This document shows positions 16,078-25,037 of a stretch of 49,922 nucleotides of DNA, piece after piece. Origin of the DNA: an uncultured Desulfosporosinus sp. (GTDB taxonomy: Bacteria > Bacillota > Desulfitobacteriia > Desulfitobacteriales > Desulfitobacteriaceae). The stretch spans positions 1-49,922 of the forward strand of contig CAKMJS010000116.1 of the NCBI GenBank assembly GCA_927405585.1, read 5' to 3'. Below the pieces are notes generated by a model. The model had not been told where the DNA came from and made no database searches. It worked only from the letters and a program-made list of their open reading frames with translations. The position numbers were made by a program, and so were the translations under genes. The number at the start of each line of letters is the position of its first letter. The first letter of the stretch is position 1.

Positions 16078-16470
16078 TTACGTCAAATTGAAAATGGTTA
16101 GAGTCTGAAGCTTTTTGTGTTCTTGGAAAAGGACATCGGTCAGTGAGATGTCCAATGCATTGGACAGAGCAGCTATATAAAAAAGTTGCTTCCCTAATTC
16201 GGCTTCGATAATATCTCGGCAGTTATCGCAAATAAATCCTTCTAGTTGGCTGTTCAAGAGTTCCTTTAAATCGGCGAGGCTGGCATCCGGCGGCACTGGT
16301 TTCTTATTCGCATTAACTGCATGGCACCCGCAACTTGTCACCGATTTAACGACGGCACGGTTAACACGCGCAGACGTTTCTTGCCCCTTGGACAAGATAT
16401 CCAAAATACTTTGATGACGGATTAATAGTGACTTTACAGTGCTTTGGAATTGGTCAGTGAGTTGTTCCAT
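16078..16470 (-). CDS. Conserved clostridial protein of unknown function with MazG-like C-terminus
   Basis: The 130-residue protein begins MEQLTDQFQSTVKSLL. It has a cysteine-containing centre (VTSCGCHAVNA, CDNCRD) and ends GKQLFYIAALSNALDISLTDVLFQEHKKL, a pattern recalling the C-terminal helix pair of MazG-type nucleotide pyrophosphohydrolases, although the usual ExxE metal motif is not obvious. I recall similar proteins next to carD in Peptococcaceae, but I can give no function. The frame opens at GTG 16485, which overlaps the ribosome site AAAGGAG; ATG 16470 is the better start. It is transcribed divergently from carD. Confidence 0.72.
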   Translation of the reverse strand: MEQLTDQFQSTVKSLLIRHQSILDILSKGQETSARVNRAVVKSVTSCGCHAVNANKKPVPPDASLADLKELLNSQLEGFICDNCRDIIEAELGKQLFYIAALSNALDISLTDVLFQEHKKLQTLTIFNLT

Positions 16471-16564
16471 GTGTGCTATCCTCACTCCTTTCTGCCTTCT
16501 CTATTATACCGAGACGTCTATGCTGTTGTCAATTTTCGCTGACATTTAGGCATAAAAAGGGAAA

Positions 16565-16594
16565 TTGACAGTTCGAAGACTTGTATGATATAAT
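16565..16594 (+). promoter_or_regulatory. Upstream carD promoter (P1)
   Basis: TTGACA (16565-16570) and TATAAT (16589-16594) with an 18-nt spacer. Confidence 0.7.
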
Positions 16595-16603
16595 TTTAAA
16601 ATT

Positions 16604-16632
16604 TTGACCCGGGCTTTGTTACTTGCTATAAT
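16604..16632 (+). promoter_or_regulatory. Downstream carD promoter (P2)
   Basis: TTGACC (16604-16609) and TATAAT (16627-16632) with a 17-nt spacer, 22 nt before the carD start codon. With P1 it forms a tandem pair. Confidence 0.75.
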
Positions 16633-16654
16633 GAGATAATAAGGGGGTGGCCGA

Positions 16655-17137
16655 ATGTTTAAGGTTGGTGACAAAGTTGTTTATCCGATGCATGGTGCCG
16701 GTATTATTGAGTCGATTGAAGAACGTGAAGTTCTAGGGGAAAAACGCCAATACTATGTCATGCATTTACCAGTAGGGAATATGAAATTATTTATTCCCTT
16801 AAATAACGTGGAGAACCTGGGTTTACGACAAGTAATTTCACCTACAATGGTAAAAGATGTGTTAGAAGTCCTAAGAACTAAAGACACGGCAGCAACCTTA
16901 GCCTGGAATAGGCGATATCGTGCAAATTTGGAAAAAATTAAAAGTGGAAATATTTTTGAAGTTGCCAATGTAGTACGAAGTCTTGCTCAAAGAGATAATG
17001 AAAAAGGCCTTTCTACAGGTGAAAAAAAGATGTATGAGAACGCCTGTCAAATCTTGATTAGTGAACTTGTTTTGACTGAAGGATCAGAAGAGGCAGATGT
17101 TAGACAATGGCTTGTAAAGGCTTTAGTTTTGGTTTAG
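16655..17137 (+). CDS. carD: CarD/CdnL-family transcription regulator
   Basis: RNA polymerase-binding factor that stabilises open complexes. The N-terminal Tudor-like RNAP interaction domain reads FKVGDKVVYPMHGAGIIESIEER and YYVMHLPVGNMKLFIPL. The C-terminal helical DNA-binding domain contains WNRRYRANLEKIKSGN and LSTGEKKMYENA. The length of 160 residues is normal. GGGGGTGGCCGA precedes ATG 16655. Two consensus promoters lie upstream. In Clostridia carD commonly starts the yacL-ispD-ispF block, as here. Confidence 0.93.
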   Translation: MFKVGDKVVYPMHGAGIIESIEEREVLGEKRQYYVMHLPVGNMKLFIPLNNVENLGLRQVISPTMVKDVLEVLRTKDTAATLAWNRRYRANLEKIKSGNIFEVANVVRSLAQRDNEKGLSTGEKKMYENACQILISELVLTEGSEEADVRQWLVKALVLV

Positions 17138-17179
17138 ATCGAGTTTTCTACTCATGTGCAGTAATTAGATGTTGACCCA

Positions 17180-17194
17180 TTAGTTGCACTTATG
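17180..17194 (+). repeat. 15-nt sequence shared with the rplK-rplA gap
   Basis: TTAGTTGCACTTATG occurs here and at 28640-28654; in both places ATACTTTC follows within about 35 nt. It may be the conserved core of another intergenic repeat whose flanks have decayed. Confidence 0.45.
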
Positions 17195-17279
17195 GACAAG
17201 AAGACATATACTTTCCTTTATGTAAACAAAAGAAGACTAAGACTACTAAGAAGGAGAAAAATACTAAAATTACCTTTCC

Positions 17280-17309
17280 TTGAAATTTAATACTAATATA
17301 AAGTATAAT
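17280..17309 (+). promoter_or_regulatory. Candidate promoter of yacL
   Basis: TTGAAA (17280-17285) and TATAAT (17304-17309) with an 18-nt spacer, about 40 nt before the start codon. Confidence 0.6.
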
Positions 17310-17349
17310 TGGTAAGAATTTAAGTCACAATAGTTATAAAGGAGGTGAA

Positions 17350-18516
17350 ATGATGATTCGCAACTTAATACGCGGGATCATCACTCTGTTAGTGGGGGCG
17401 TTGGGATTTTATCTTAGTTATTCATTTTTACGCCTCAATCTTTTAACATCCTTGGGATGGAATTTTTCTCCTGTCTGGACATACTCGGCTACGGTTATTG
17501 TATTTGCTATTATTGGATTTTTAGTTGCTCCGGTTAGTATTCGCTCTTTTCTTGCGTTAATGCGTTGGATGGATTCACGATTGACTGGGGTTCCAACACA
17601 TGATTTGATGAGTGGAGCCGTTGGGGGGATTATCGGACTTATTATTTCAAGTTTATTCAGTAATTCATTTCGAAACATTAATTTCTTTGGACCACTTTTA
17701 GCGGTGGTACTAAGCGTTTTCTTGGGTTATCTGGGTTTGACTATTGGAATGAAGCGGAAAGAGGATGTCTTGGGCTTCCTTAGTTTCCTTCCCAAATTTC
17801 GTGGAGATAAGACCGACAAAGCAGACAAACATAAGGAAAGTAAAGCGGACCCAGCTTTAGAGCGTGTTAATTTTAAAATTCTTGATACCAGTGTAATTAT
17901 TGACGGGCGTATTGCAGACATTGTCAAAACTGGATTTGTTGAAGGAGTATTACTCATCCCAAGTTTCATCCTTGAGGAACTTCGACATATTGCAGATTCT
18001 TCAGACTTGCTTAAACGAAATCGTGGCCGTAGAGGACTTGATATTCTCAATCAGATTTCTAAGGAAACGGCGATCAAAGTTCATATTCATGAGCAGGACT
18101 TTGATGATATCAATGAAGTTGACAGCAAACTAGTACGTTTAGGGCAAGTTTTAGGGTCGCCATTATTAACGAATGACTATAATCTCAACAAAGTAGCTGA
18201 ACTACAAGGGGTTAAGGTTTTAAACATCAATGAATTGGCCAATGCCCTTAAACCTATTGTTTTACCCGGTGAAGAGATGTTAGTTCAAGTGATGAAAGAG
18301 GGAAAAGAACCTGGCCAGGGCGTAGCCTATCTTGATGATGGAACAATGATTGTTGTCGATACAGGACGACGCTTTATGGGACAAAATGTCACCGTATTGG
18401 TAACGAGTGTTTTGCAAACGGCAGCTGGTCGTATGATATTCGCCAAGCCAAAAAGTACCCTTGAAAAAAAGCCGATGAGCCTACGTACTGTTGATGAGGT
18501 GGATGCCATTGGCTGA
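17350..18516 (+). CDS. YacL-type membrane PIN-TRAM protein
   Basis: Four N-terminal hydrophobic segments (about residues 1-130) anchor a cytosolic PIN nuclease-like domain. The acidic residues are visible in LDTSVIIDGRIAD, PSFILEELRH, NEVDSKLVRL and LTNDYNL. A C-terminal TRAM domain follows (PGEEMLVQVMKEGKEPGQGVAYLDDGT broken here only for length: key residues G, Y, D). The 388-residue size fits Bacillus YacL. Its nuclease target is not known. AAAGGAGGTG precedes tandem ATGs at 17350 and 17353. The stop overlaps the ispD start region, so the two are coupled. Confidence 0.9.
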   Translation: MMIRNLIRGIITLLVGALGFYLSYSFLRLNLLTSLGWNFSPVWTYSATVIVFAIIGFLVAPVSIRSFLALMRWMDSRLTGVPTHDLMSGAVGGIIGLIISSLFSNSFRNINFFGPLLAVVLSVFLGYLGLTIGMKRKEDVLGFLSFLPKFRGDKTDKADKHKESKADPALERVNFKILDTSVIIDGRIADIVKTGFVEGVLLIPSFILEELRHIADSSDLLKRNRGRRGLDILNQISKETAIKVHIHEQDFDDINEVDSKLVRLGQVLGSPLLTNDYNLNKVAELQGVKVLNINELANALKPIVLPGEEMLVQVMKEGKEPGQGVAYLDDGTMIVVDTGRRFMGQNVTVLVTSVLQTAAGRMIFAKPKSTLEKKPMSLRTVDEVDAIG

Positions 18517-19222
18517 GATAGGGATCGTTATTCCTGCAGCAGGTCAAGGCAAACGGATGGGAGCTGGATATAACAAGCAGTTTCTAACCTTGATGGGAGA
18601 ACCCATCTTAGTCCATACGGTTAGACTCTTTGAAAAATCCAGCTATGTTTCTGAAATTGTTATTGTAGGGGCGGAGAGCGATCTCCTTGTCATTAAAGAA
18701 TTAGTTTATAACCATAAGTTTGATAAGGTCGTGGCAATAAGTCAAGGTGGAGCGCAACGCCAAGATTCCGTTCGCTCAGGGGTACAAGCTCTCAGTCCCG
18801 CTATCCAACGGGTAGTGGTTCATGATGGGGCGAGGCCCCTTTTGACATTGCAACAATTTCATCAATTTTTAAGCGAGACCGAAGATTTCCCAGCTGCAAT
18901 TATGGGTATCGCAGTCAAGGATACCGTCAAGCGGGTTGACAGCTTGGGTAAAGTGCTCGAAACCCCTCCGCGTGAATGGTTGCGGGCTGTTCAAACACCT
19001 CAAATTTTCGACCGAGAGTTATTGGAGGAAGCACATCACCAGGCAGAATCTATGGGGTACTATGGCACGGATGACGCCGCTTTGATAGAATGGATGGGTT
19101 ATTCTGTACAGTTGGTTGAAGGTTCACAGGAAAATATTAAGGTGACCACGCCCGAAGATCTGTGGTTAGCTGAACGGATAATCGCGATGCGCGAGGCGCG
19201 AGGCGCGAAGCACGAAGTGTAA
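18509..19222 (+). CDS. ispD: 2-C-methyl-D-erythritol 4-phosphate cytidylyltransferase
   Basis: Third enzyme of the MEP isoprenoid pathway, joining MEP and CTP. The nucleotide-binding loop reads [11 protein letters not shown], with [21 protein letters not shown] and KDTVKRV further on. TTG 18509 is chosen because GAGGTGG is about seven bases upstream; it overlaps yacL by 8 nt. An earlier ATG at 18494 has no ribosome site. The C-terminal codons after AERIIA ([11 protein letters not shown]) are encoded by a heptamer repeat array, an acquired tail. ispF follows, as in many Firmicutes. Confidence 0.93.
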   Translation: MAEIGIVIPAAGQGKRMGAGYNKQFLTLMGEPILVHTVRLFEKSSYVSEIVIVGAESDLLVIKELVYNHKFDKVVAISQGGAQRQDSVRSGVQALSPAIQRVVVHDGARPLLTLQQFHQFLSETEDFPAAIMGIAVKDTVKRVDSLGKVLETPPREWLRAVQTPQIFDRELLEEAHHQAESMGYYGTDDAALIEWMGYSVQLVEGSQENIKVTTPEDLWLAERIIAMREARGAKHEV

Positions 19223-19319
19223 TGCGCGAAGTACGAAGTACGAAGCACGAGGCAAGAGGCAAGAGGCAAGAGGCAAGATGTGCGTTATGCGATTCGGCTC
19301 TCGAGCTTCGCGCCTCGCG
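19184..19319. repeat. Heptamer array with inverted arm, at the ispD 3' end
   Basis: Units such as CGAGGCG, CGAAGCA, CGAAGTA and GAGGCAA run from 19184 to about 19278. TCGAGCTTCGCGCCTCGCG at 19301-19319 is an inverted arm. The first 34 nt differ from the start of the mcsB array at a single position. The array encodes the last eleven IspD residues and reaches to within 10 nt of the ispF start. Confidence 0.86.
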
Positions 19320-19328
19320 AAAGGGGTG

Positions 19329-19814
19329 TTGATTATTAAAGTTGGAATTGGTTATGACGTACACGCCTTGGTTGAAGGGAGACCTCTGATTCTTGGAGGG
19401 ATGGAAATTCCTTATGATCGGGGTTTGCTTGGACACTCGGATGCGGATGTTCTAATTCATGCGATCATGGATGCTCTTTTAGGAGCCCTAGCTTTAGGCG
19501 ATATCGGGGCTCATTTTCCGGATCATGATCCTCGATACCGAGGAATTTCGAGTCTTGCTTTATTGGAGCAGGTCATGAAACTTATCCAAGCACAAGGATA
19601 TCGAATCGGAAATATGGATAGTATCATTGTGGCAGAGCGACCTAAGCTTGCCCCTTTTATCCCGCAGATGCGGATTAACCTTGCGCGTGTTATGAATTGT
19701 GATGAAATGTGTGTGTCTGTGAAAGCGACAACAACTGAACGATTGGGGTTTGCTGGCCGAGAAGAAGGAATCGCTGCCCAGGCGATCGTTAGTTTAGAAA
19801 GATTTGGAGGATGA
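19329..19814 (+). CDS. ispF: 2-C-methyl-D-erythritol 2,4-cyclodiphosphate synthase
   Basis: MEP pathway enzyme forming the cyclodiphosphate with loss of CMP. Zinc ligands are visible in GYDVHAL and [13 protein letters not shown], and the substrate segment in [12 protein letters not shown]. The length of 161 residues fits the family. The start is unclear. An open frame reaches ATG 19278, but those codons belong to the heptamer repeat. AAGGGG at 19321-19326 leaves GTG 19326 and TTG 19329 close by, and even ATT 19335 is possible, since homologues begin near I/M-K/R-x-G. I chose TTG 19329. Confidence 0.9.
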   Translation: MIIKVGIGYDVHALVEGRPLILGGMEIPYDRGLLGHSDADVLIHAIMDALLGALALGDIGAHFPDHDPRYRGISSLALLEQVMKLIQAQGYRIGNMDSIIVAERPKLAPFIPQMRINLARVMNCDEMCVSVKATTTERLGFAGREEGIAAQAIVSLERFGG

Positions 19815-19818
19815 CTCG

Positions 19819-21288
19819 ATGGAAATTCGCGTTCGATTTGCACCTAGCCCAACAGGCCCTCTTCACATTGGGGGAGCAAGATCCGCTTTGTTTAATTATC
19901 TATGGGCTCGCAAGAATAAGGGAACCTTTATTGTCCGGAGTGAGGACACTGATTTAGAGCGCTCGAGCCGAGAATCAGAACATAATATCCTTGAAGCACT
20001 TCGTTGGCTAAATATCCAATGGGATGAAGGGATCGAGGTAGGCGGAGAGAATGGCCCTTACCGTCAAACGGATCGCTTAGCGCTCTACAAGGAATATACT
20101 GTGAAGCTTTTAAGTAGTGGGCACGCTTACTACTGTTACTGTTCAGAAGAGGAGATAGAACAAGAGCGGCAGGACTTAATCGCCAAAGGGGATACACCGC
20201 GGTATTTAGGTAAGTGTCGTCACTTGACGACTGAGCAAAGGGCAGCGCTAGCAGCTGAAGGCCGCAAGCCTGTTGTTCGCTTCCGTGTGCCAGATGCACA
20301 AGCAATTCACATTGACGATCAAGTACGCGGAGATGTTGTTTTTGATAGCGACGGAATTGGAGATTATGTTCTCGTTAAGTCGGACGGGATTCCCACGTAT
20401 AATTTCGCAGTTGTTGTTGATGACGTGACCATGAATATCACGCATGTTATTCGTGGAGAAGAACATCTGTCCAATACACCGCGCCAAGTTCTCATCTATC
20501 AAGCACTGGGGTTGCCAGTCCCTAAATTTGCTCATGTCTCACTTATCCTAAATACCGAAGGTGGGAAGATGAGTAAAAGGGACGGAGATACAGCGGTCCT
20601 AGATTATCAGAAAAAAGGGTATCTCCCGGAAGCGATCGTTAATTTTATTGCTATGCTGGGTTGGGCACCGTCCGGAGAGGAAGAGTTTTACACTCTTGAG
20701 GAATTATCAGACGTTTTTTCATTGGATCGAGTCTCAAAAAGTCCAGCTGTTTTTGATTTACAAAAATTGAATTATATCAACGCCCATTACATAAAAGCAG
20801 CAAACCCTGAACGTTTGGCTGAACTCGCGTTACCTTATGTGGGGGAAATGGGTATTCTTCCACAAGGAGAACGGTCCGATATACAGCAGCAATGGTTCAT
20901 CGGTTTTATAGTAGCCATTTCTGAGAAAATATCCTATATGGCAGAAGTTAAGGATTTTGTTCATTATTTTCATGGCTCAGTGCCATTGGAAGCCGAAGGG
21001 GAAGCTTTGGAAGTTTTAAGAGGGGAACAGGTGCCTGGTGTTCTGAGACTCTTTGGGGAAAAAGTGCGTGCAGTAGAACTGCTTTCAGGAGAGGCGGTTA
21101 AAGTCCTCTTAAAACAAATGACAAAAGAGTTAAAACTAGGAGGCAAATTCGTATACATGCCCATAAGGGTGGCGTTGACTGGACAGATGCATGGACCAGA
21201 ACTTTATGATGTTATTCCTTTATTGGGGCAAGAGAAAGTCTTAAAGAGGCTCGAGGTAACAGAAAAGCGTTATTTGGGCGTTATTTAG
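19819..21288 (+). CDS. gltX: Glutamyl-tRNA synthetase
   Basis: Class I aminoacyl-tRNA synthetase of 489 residues. The HIGH-type motif is APSPTGPLHIGGAR, the KMSKS motif is GKMSKRDGD, and LDYQKKGYLPEAIVNF lies between catalytic and stem-contact domains. In Firmicutes with GatCAB this enzyme usually also charges tRNA-Gln with Glu; that is inferred. GGAGG is spaced for ATG 19819, and the in-frame TTG 19804 overlaps that site. It is separated from ispF by 4 nt, so it is probably cotranscribed with it. Confidence 0.95.
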   Translation: MEIRVRFAPSPTGPLHIGGARSALFNYLWARKNKGTFIVRSEDTDLERSSRESEHNILEALRWLNIQWDEGIEVGGENGPYRQTDRLALYKEYTVKLLSSGHAYYCYCSEEEIEQERQDLIAKGDTPRYLGKCRHLTTEQRAALAAEGRKPVVRFRVPDAQAIHIDDQVRGDVVFDSDGIGDYVLVKSDGIPTYNFAVVVDDVTMNITHVIRGEEHLSNTPRQVLIYQALGLPVPKFAHVSLILNTEGGKMSKRDGDTAVLDYQKKGYLPEAIVNFIAMLGWAPSGEEEFYTLEELSDVFSLDRVSKSPAVFDLQKLNYINAHYIKAANPERLAELALPYVGEMGILPQGERSDIQQQWFIGFIVAISEKISYMAEVKDFVHYFHGSVPLEAEGEALEVLRGEQVPGVLRLFGEKVRAVELLSGEAVKVLLKQMTKELKLGGKFVYMPIRVALTGQMHGPELYDVIPLLGQEKVLKRLEVTEKRYLGVI

Positions 21289-21314
21289 GGTACCCCCAAG
21301 TCAAGGACGACGGA

Positions 21315-21343
21315 TTGACAGAGAATGGATATTGCCCTATAAT
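21315..21343 (+). promoter_or_regulatory. Consensus sigma-A promoter of the cysE-cysS T-box unit
   Basis: TTGACA (21315-21320) and TATAAT (21338-21343), a perfect match to consensus with a 17-nt spacer. The transcript leader of nearly 400 nt carries the T-box. Confidence 0.85.
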
Positions 21344-21390
21344 AGATACATTATTAAGGTGTATCTTGGTTTTACAATTAAATTCAGTTA

Positions 21391-21414
21391 GTGAACTCGT
21401 TCAGCAAAGTTGAA
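21391..21414. repeat. Partial copy of the two-hairpin repeat
   Basis: GTGAACTCGTTCAGC followed by AAAGTTGAA reproduces the first hairpin of the repeats at 15371, 30242 and 37979. The second hairpin is not recognisable. It lies in the transcribed leader between promoter and T-box. Confidence 0.55.
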
Positions 21415-21465
21415 GAAGGAGTCTCACATGGTATAAATGATTTGTAGATCAAACTTAATAATGTT

Positions 21466-21697
21466 TATGCGATGACGAGAAAGAGTACAAAAAGGAATTG
21501 CACAAGCGAAGATGGGGTAGTGGAAGCCATTTGCAAGGAATTTTTAGAAGTGCGTCTCTGAGCCGATTGGAAGAAATCGATTAAGTATTCTGATCCGTTT
21601 TGACTGCGTTAAAGTTTTAAGTTGGAACGACTTGTTCGTTCAAACAGAGTGGAACCGCGGAATCTTTCGTCTCTGGACGAAGGGTTCTGCTTTTTGT
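21466..21697 (+). ncRNA. T-box leader, probably cysteine-specific
   Basis: The T-box core AGAGTGGAACCGCGG (21646-21660) is unmistakable. It is followed by a terminator with AATCTTTCGTC (21661-21671) paired to GACGAAGGGTT (21676-21686) and a T tract at 21691-21695. Upstream, Stem I probably starts near GATGACGAGAAAGAGTAC, and a TGC at 21551-21553 lies where a specifier would sit, consistent with the downstream cysE and cysS genes. Uncharged tRNA-Cys would favour antitermination. The specifier assignment is by eye, without folding. Confidence 0.88.
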
Positions 21698-21740
21698 ATT
21701 TACTTATAGAATAATTGGATAATCCTAGGAGAGGAATTGG

Positions 21741-22502
21741 GTGGGTTTTATGATTTTCGGACAAATAAGGCGCGATATTCGAGTTATTTTTGAACGAGAT
21801 CCTGCAGCAAAAAGTATTTGGGAGGTCATATTTTGCTATCCAGGGTTTCATGCTGTGCTTTTTCATCGAGTAGCACATTGGTTGTATCTGCGTAAAATGG
21901 TGCTCATCCCGCGTATGATCTCCCAGTTCTCTCGATTCTTGACAGGGATTGAAATCCATCCGGGTGCTAAGATTGGGCAAGGTTTTTTTATTGACCATGG
22001 TACGGGTGTAGTCATTGGTGAAACTACAGAAGTGGGAGATAATGTTACCATCTATCAGGGTGCCACCCTAGGTGGTACAGGGAAGGAAAAAGGTAAGCGT
22101 CATCCAACTATTGGCAATAACGTTGTGATTGGAGCGGGTGCAAAGATTTTAGGCTCCTTCAAAGTTGGGGACAATGTAAAAATAGGCGCTGGGTCTGTGG
22201 TCATTAATAAACCAGTCCCAAGTGACACCACTGTGGTTGGGATTCCAGGAAGAATTGTATTACACCATGGGGTTCCGATTAAAGATCCTGACTTTAGTCA
22301 TGATGAACTTCCTGATCCGGTCAATGAGATGTTAAAATGCTTAATGCATCGAGTGGAATATTTAGAACAACGCTTAAATGAAGAGGAGAGTCGATACAAT
22401 GTCTTTGAAATTATTCAATACAATGACCCGACAAAAGGAGCAGTTCCAGTCCCGGGAGAGCGGGAAGGTCGCGATGTACGTTTGCGGTCCGACGACTTAT
22501 AA
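21741..22502 (+). CDS. cysE: Serine O-acetyltransferase
   Basis: First step of cysteine synthesis, acetylating serine with acetyl-CoA. The helical N-terminal part ([38 protein letters not shown]) leads into left-handed hexapeptide repeats ([23 protein letters not shown] broken for length: catalytic DHGTG) and [23 protein letters not shown] fits GTG 21741 better than ATG 21750. The 253-residue protein runs on past the usual end, its last 104 nt overlapping cysS in another frame. T-box control from 21466 links it to tRNA-Cys charging. Confidence 0.94.
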   Translation: MGFMIFGQIRRDIRVIFERDPAAKSIWEVIFCYPGFHAVLFHRVAHWLYLRKMVLIPRMISQFSRFLTGIEIHPGAKIGQGFFIDHGTGVVIGETTEVGDNVTIYQGATLGGTGKEKGKRHPTIGNNVVIGAGAKILGSFKVGDNVKIGAGSVVINKPVPSDTTVVGIPGRIVLHHGVPIKDPDFSHDELPDPVNEMLKCLMHRVEYLEQRLNEEESRYNVFEIIQYNDPTKGAVPVPGEREGRDVRLRSDDL

Positions 22503-23832
22503 CTTTATCCATGTTGGAAATGCGCGGATGTTTGTCGTATTTGACATGATTAGGCGCTATTTCATGTATAAAGGATATGATGTGCATTACGTACAGAATT
22601 TTACGGATGTGGATGACAAAATAATTAATCGGGGAAAAGAAGAAGGGATGGAGCCGTTGGCTTTAGGCCAAAAATACATCGAGGAATATTTCAAAGACGC
22701 CAAAGCACTGAACATCCTTCCGGCGACCGTACATCCCAAGGCGACAGAACATATTCCTGAAATGATTGAGATTATTCAGGGGCTTATAAGCTCAGAGTTG
22801 GCGTACGAAGTGGATGGGGATGTTTATTTTGCGGTCGATCATTTCCCCAACTATGGGAAGCTATCGGGCAGAACGTTGGAAGATATGAAGGCTGGGGCAA
22901 GGGTCGAGGTGGACGAACGCAAACATCATCCGATGGACTTTGCCCTATGGAAAAACGCCAAGCCAGGGGAACCAGCCTGGGAAAGCCCGTGGGGCAAAGG
23001 GCGTCCAGGTTGGCACATTGAGTGTACGGCCATGTCCTTAAAATATCTGGGCGCAGGCTTTGATATCCATGGCGGGGGTGGTGACCTTGTTTTTCCCCAT
23101 CATGAAAATGAGATTGCCCAAACGGAAGGATACTTAAAAGGAGAGACCTTCGCCCATTATTGGATGCACAACGCATTTCTGACCATCAACCAAGAAAAAA
23201 TGTCCAAATCTCTAGGCAATTTCTTCACAACTCGTGAGTTACTTGAGAAATCTTCGGGAGAAGTCATCCGCTTTTACTTACTGGGAACGCACTATCGCAG
23301 CCCCTTGGATTTTGATGACCAGAACTTGGTCATGGCCCAAAAAGGGTTAGAACGGTTACAAACCAGTATCCGTTTAGCTCAACAAGCTTTGGAGCGCGAG
23401 GGGTCTTCTAAAAATGAACGAGTTGGGGCAGAGTTGTTGAAGGCAGCCACTGAAGCCCGCGAAGCATTTGGCAAGGCTATGGATGATGATTTCAATTCAG
23501 CCTTGGCTTATGCAGCACTCTTTGAATTAGCCAAAATAATGAATGGGTATGTCCAGGAAAATCCTGTCCCTTCAAAAGGATTGGAAGAAGCCCAAAAGAC
23601 CCTCATAGAACTTGGAGAAGTGCTCGGCTTTGACCTCCTTCATCCGGAGGTTCCTCGTATCGAAAATGATGAGATGCTCAACCAAGTGATGGAGGTAGTT
23701 TTGCGGATCCGTTCACGATCACGTCAGAAAAAAGATTGGGAAATGGCAGATTTTATTCGCGATGCTCTAAAAGATCAAGGCGTTATCATTGAAGATACTC
23801 CGCAAGGTGCTAGGTGGCATATTAAGAAGTAA
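22399..23832 (+). CDS. cysS: Cysteinyl-tRNA synthetase
   Basis: Class I synthetase of 477 residues. The N-terminal [15 protein letters not shown] contains the first zinc Cys and the HIGH-type motif. WHIECTAMS and [10 protein letters not shown] supply more zinc ligands, and EKMSKSLGN is the KMSKS loop. An earlier in-frame ATG at 22378 lies in cysE; GAGGAGAG is spaced for ATG 22399. The start lies 104 nt inside cysE, an unusually long overlap, so translation is coupled. Placing cysE and cysS under one T-box coordinates cysteine supply with its use. Confidence 0.95.
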   Translation: MSLKLFNTMTRQKEQFQSRESGKVAMYVCGPTTYNFIHVGNARMFVVFDMIRRYFMYKGYDVHYVQNFTDVDDKIINRGKEEGMEPLALGQKYIEEYFKDAKALNILPATVHPKATEHIPEMIEIIQGLISSELAYEVDGDVYFAVDHFPNYGKLSGRTLEDMKAGARVEVDERKHHPMDFALWKNAKPGEPAWESPWGKGRPGWHIECTAMSLKYLGAGFDIHGGGGDLVFPHHENEIAQTEGYLKGETFAHYWMHNAFLTINQEKMSKSLGNFFTTRELLEKSSGEVIRFYLLGTHYRSPLDFDDQNLVMAQKGLERLQTSIRLAQQALEREGSSKNERVGAELLKAATEAREAFGKAMDDDFNSALAYAALFELAKIMNGYVQENPVPSKGLEEAQKTLIELGEVLGFDLLHPEVPRIENDEMLNQVMEVVLRIRSRSRQKKDWEMADFIRDALKDQGVIIEDTPQGARWHIKK

Positions 23833-23847
23833 TTGAAAGGGGACTGT

Positions 23848-24267
23848 ATGCGAAATTGGCAGGAAATGAATGCCTTAACACTCGCTTATTTGGGAGATGC
23901 GGTCTATGAACTTTGGGCTAGAACACATATGTTGGAGTTGGGACATGAAAAGGTTAAGGAACTCCACAAACAAGCAGTAAGCTATGTTCGTGCAAGTACC
24001 CAAGCCCAAGTTTTACATGCCCTAATACCCGAACTTAACGAGATTGAACAGCAGGTAGTGATGCGTGGACGTAATGCCAAGGGAGGGCATCCTAAGAACG
24101 TCGATGTAGTTACCTATCGTCACGCGACGGCCTTTGAAAGCTTAGTGGGCTATTGGCATCTAAATCAACAAAATGATCGCATGCTTTGGGCGTTCAATCA
24201 AGTTGACGCCATACTTCAGGAGGAGTCAGTACCCGAAGTGGATGCTTCCTTGAATACCCACTCCTAG
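23848..24267 (+). CDS. mrnC: Mini-ribonuclease III (23S rRNA maturation)
   Basis: Dimeric double-strand RNase lacking a dsRNA-binding domain, known from Bacillus to trim 23S rRNA ends. The RNase III signature is LAYLGDAVYELWAR, the second half contains MRGRNAKGGHPKN and YRHATAFESLVGYWHL, where the catalytic acidic residues lie. The length of 139 residues is typical. ATG 23848 follows AAAGGGGA; the frame opens at TTG 23833 directly at the cysS stop, without a ribosome site. It lies downstream of cysS as in Bacillus. Confidence 0.93.
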   Translation: MRNWQEMNALTLAYLGDAVYELWARTHMLELGHEKVKELHKQAVSYVRASTQAQVLHALIPELNEIEQQVVMRGRNAKGGHPKNVDVVTYRHATAFESLVGYWHLNQQNDRMLWAFNQVDAILQEESVPEVDASLNTHS

Positions 24268-24321
24268 AAATGAGTGTCTCGAAGGCGGATTAAGAGATAG
24301 AAGGGAGAGACAAATAAACCT

Positions 24322-24987
24322 ATGCGAGTGGAACTAATTCAGCATACCCCTGATCCTGAAAAAGTAGTTGCTGCCGCTGCCCGCTTATGCTACTCTTCGG
24401 ATCCTGTCCCTGATTTATTGGTACGATTAGATGGTGAGCTGGTGGCCAGCTTTGTTCGCAAACTAAGAGAGATGGGTCACCTTTCTCCTTTTGAGCATGT
24501 AAGTTTTCAGTTTTCGATAGATGGTGTCTCAAGGGCCCTATCTCACCAGCTCGTTCGGCACCGGATCGCGAGTTATTCTCAGCGTTCCCAACGTTATGTC
24601 GAAGAAAAAGGGTTTGAGTTTGTCATTCCACCGAGCGTCAAGCGGAGCCCTGAAGCCTTAGAACGCTTTGAGACGGTAATGGCCCGCCTGCAGGAAGACT
24701 ATCAGGAGCTCTTGAGTAGTGTGCCTGCAGAGGATGCCCGTTATGTCTTACCGAATGCTTGTACTACTTCCTTGCTGGCGACGTTCAATGCTAGATCCTT
24801 GCTTAATTTCTTTGAGCATCGTACATGTATAAGAGCACAATGGGAGATTCGATCTTTAGCGGAAAAGATGTTAGAATTGGTTCGGGTTGTCGCTCCCAAT
24901 CTTTTTAGCGAAGCTGGTCCGACCTGCCTAACTCAGGGAATCTGTCGACAAGGTAAGTATAGTTGCGGAAGATTTAAAGGCATATGA
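24322..24987 (+). CDS. thyX: Flavin-dependent thymidylate synthase
   Basis: FAD enzyme making dTMP from dUMP with methylene-tetrahydrofolate. The ThyX motif RHRxxSxxxxSQR appears as RHRIASYSQRSQRY. LSPFEHVSFQF, PNACTTSLLATFNARSLLNF and RTCIRAQWEIR contribute to the flavin and dUMP sites. The length of 221 residues is normal. AGAAGGGAGAG lies about 15 nt upstream of ATG 24322. In this locus thyX often lies between mrnC and rlmB in Clostridia. A ThyA-type gene is not seen in the window. Confidence 0.95.
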   Translation: MRVELIQHTPDPEKVVAAAARLCYSSDPVPDLLVRLDGELVASFVRKLREMGHLSPFEHVSFQFSIDGVSRALSHQLVRHRIASYSQRSQRYVEEKGFEFVIPPSVKRSPEALERFETVMARLQEDYQELLSSVPAEDARYVLPNACTTSLLATFNARSLLNFFEHRTCIRAQWEIRSLAEKMLELVRVVAPNLFSEAGPTCLTQGICRQGKYSCGRFKGI

Positions 24988-25037
24988 AAGAAAATAACAA
25001 GTCAAAGATACAATGGATATTTTATGTCAGACAAGGA

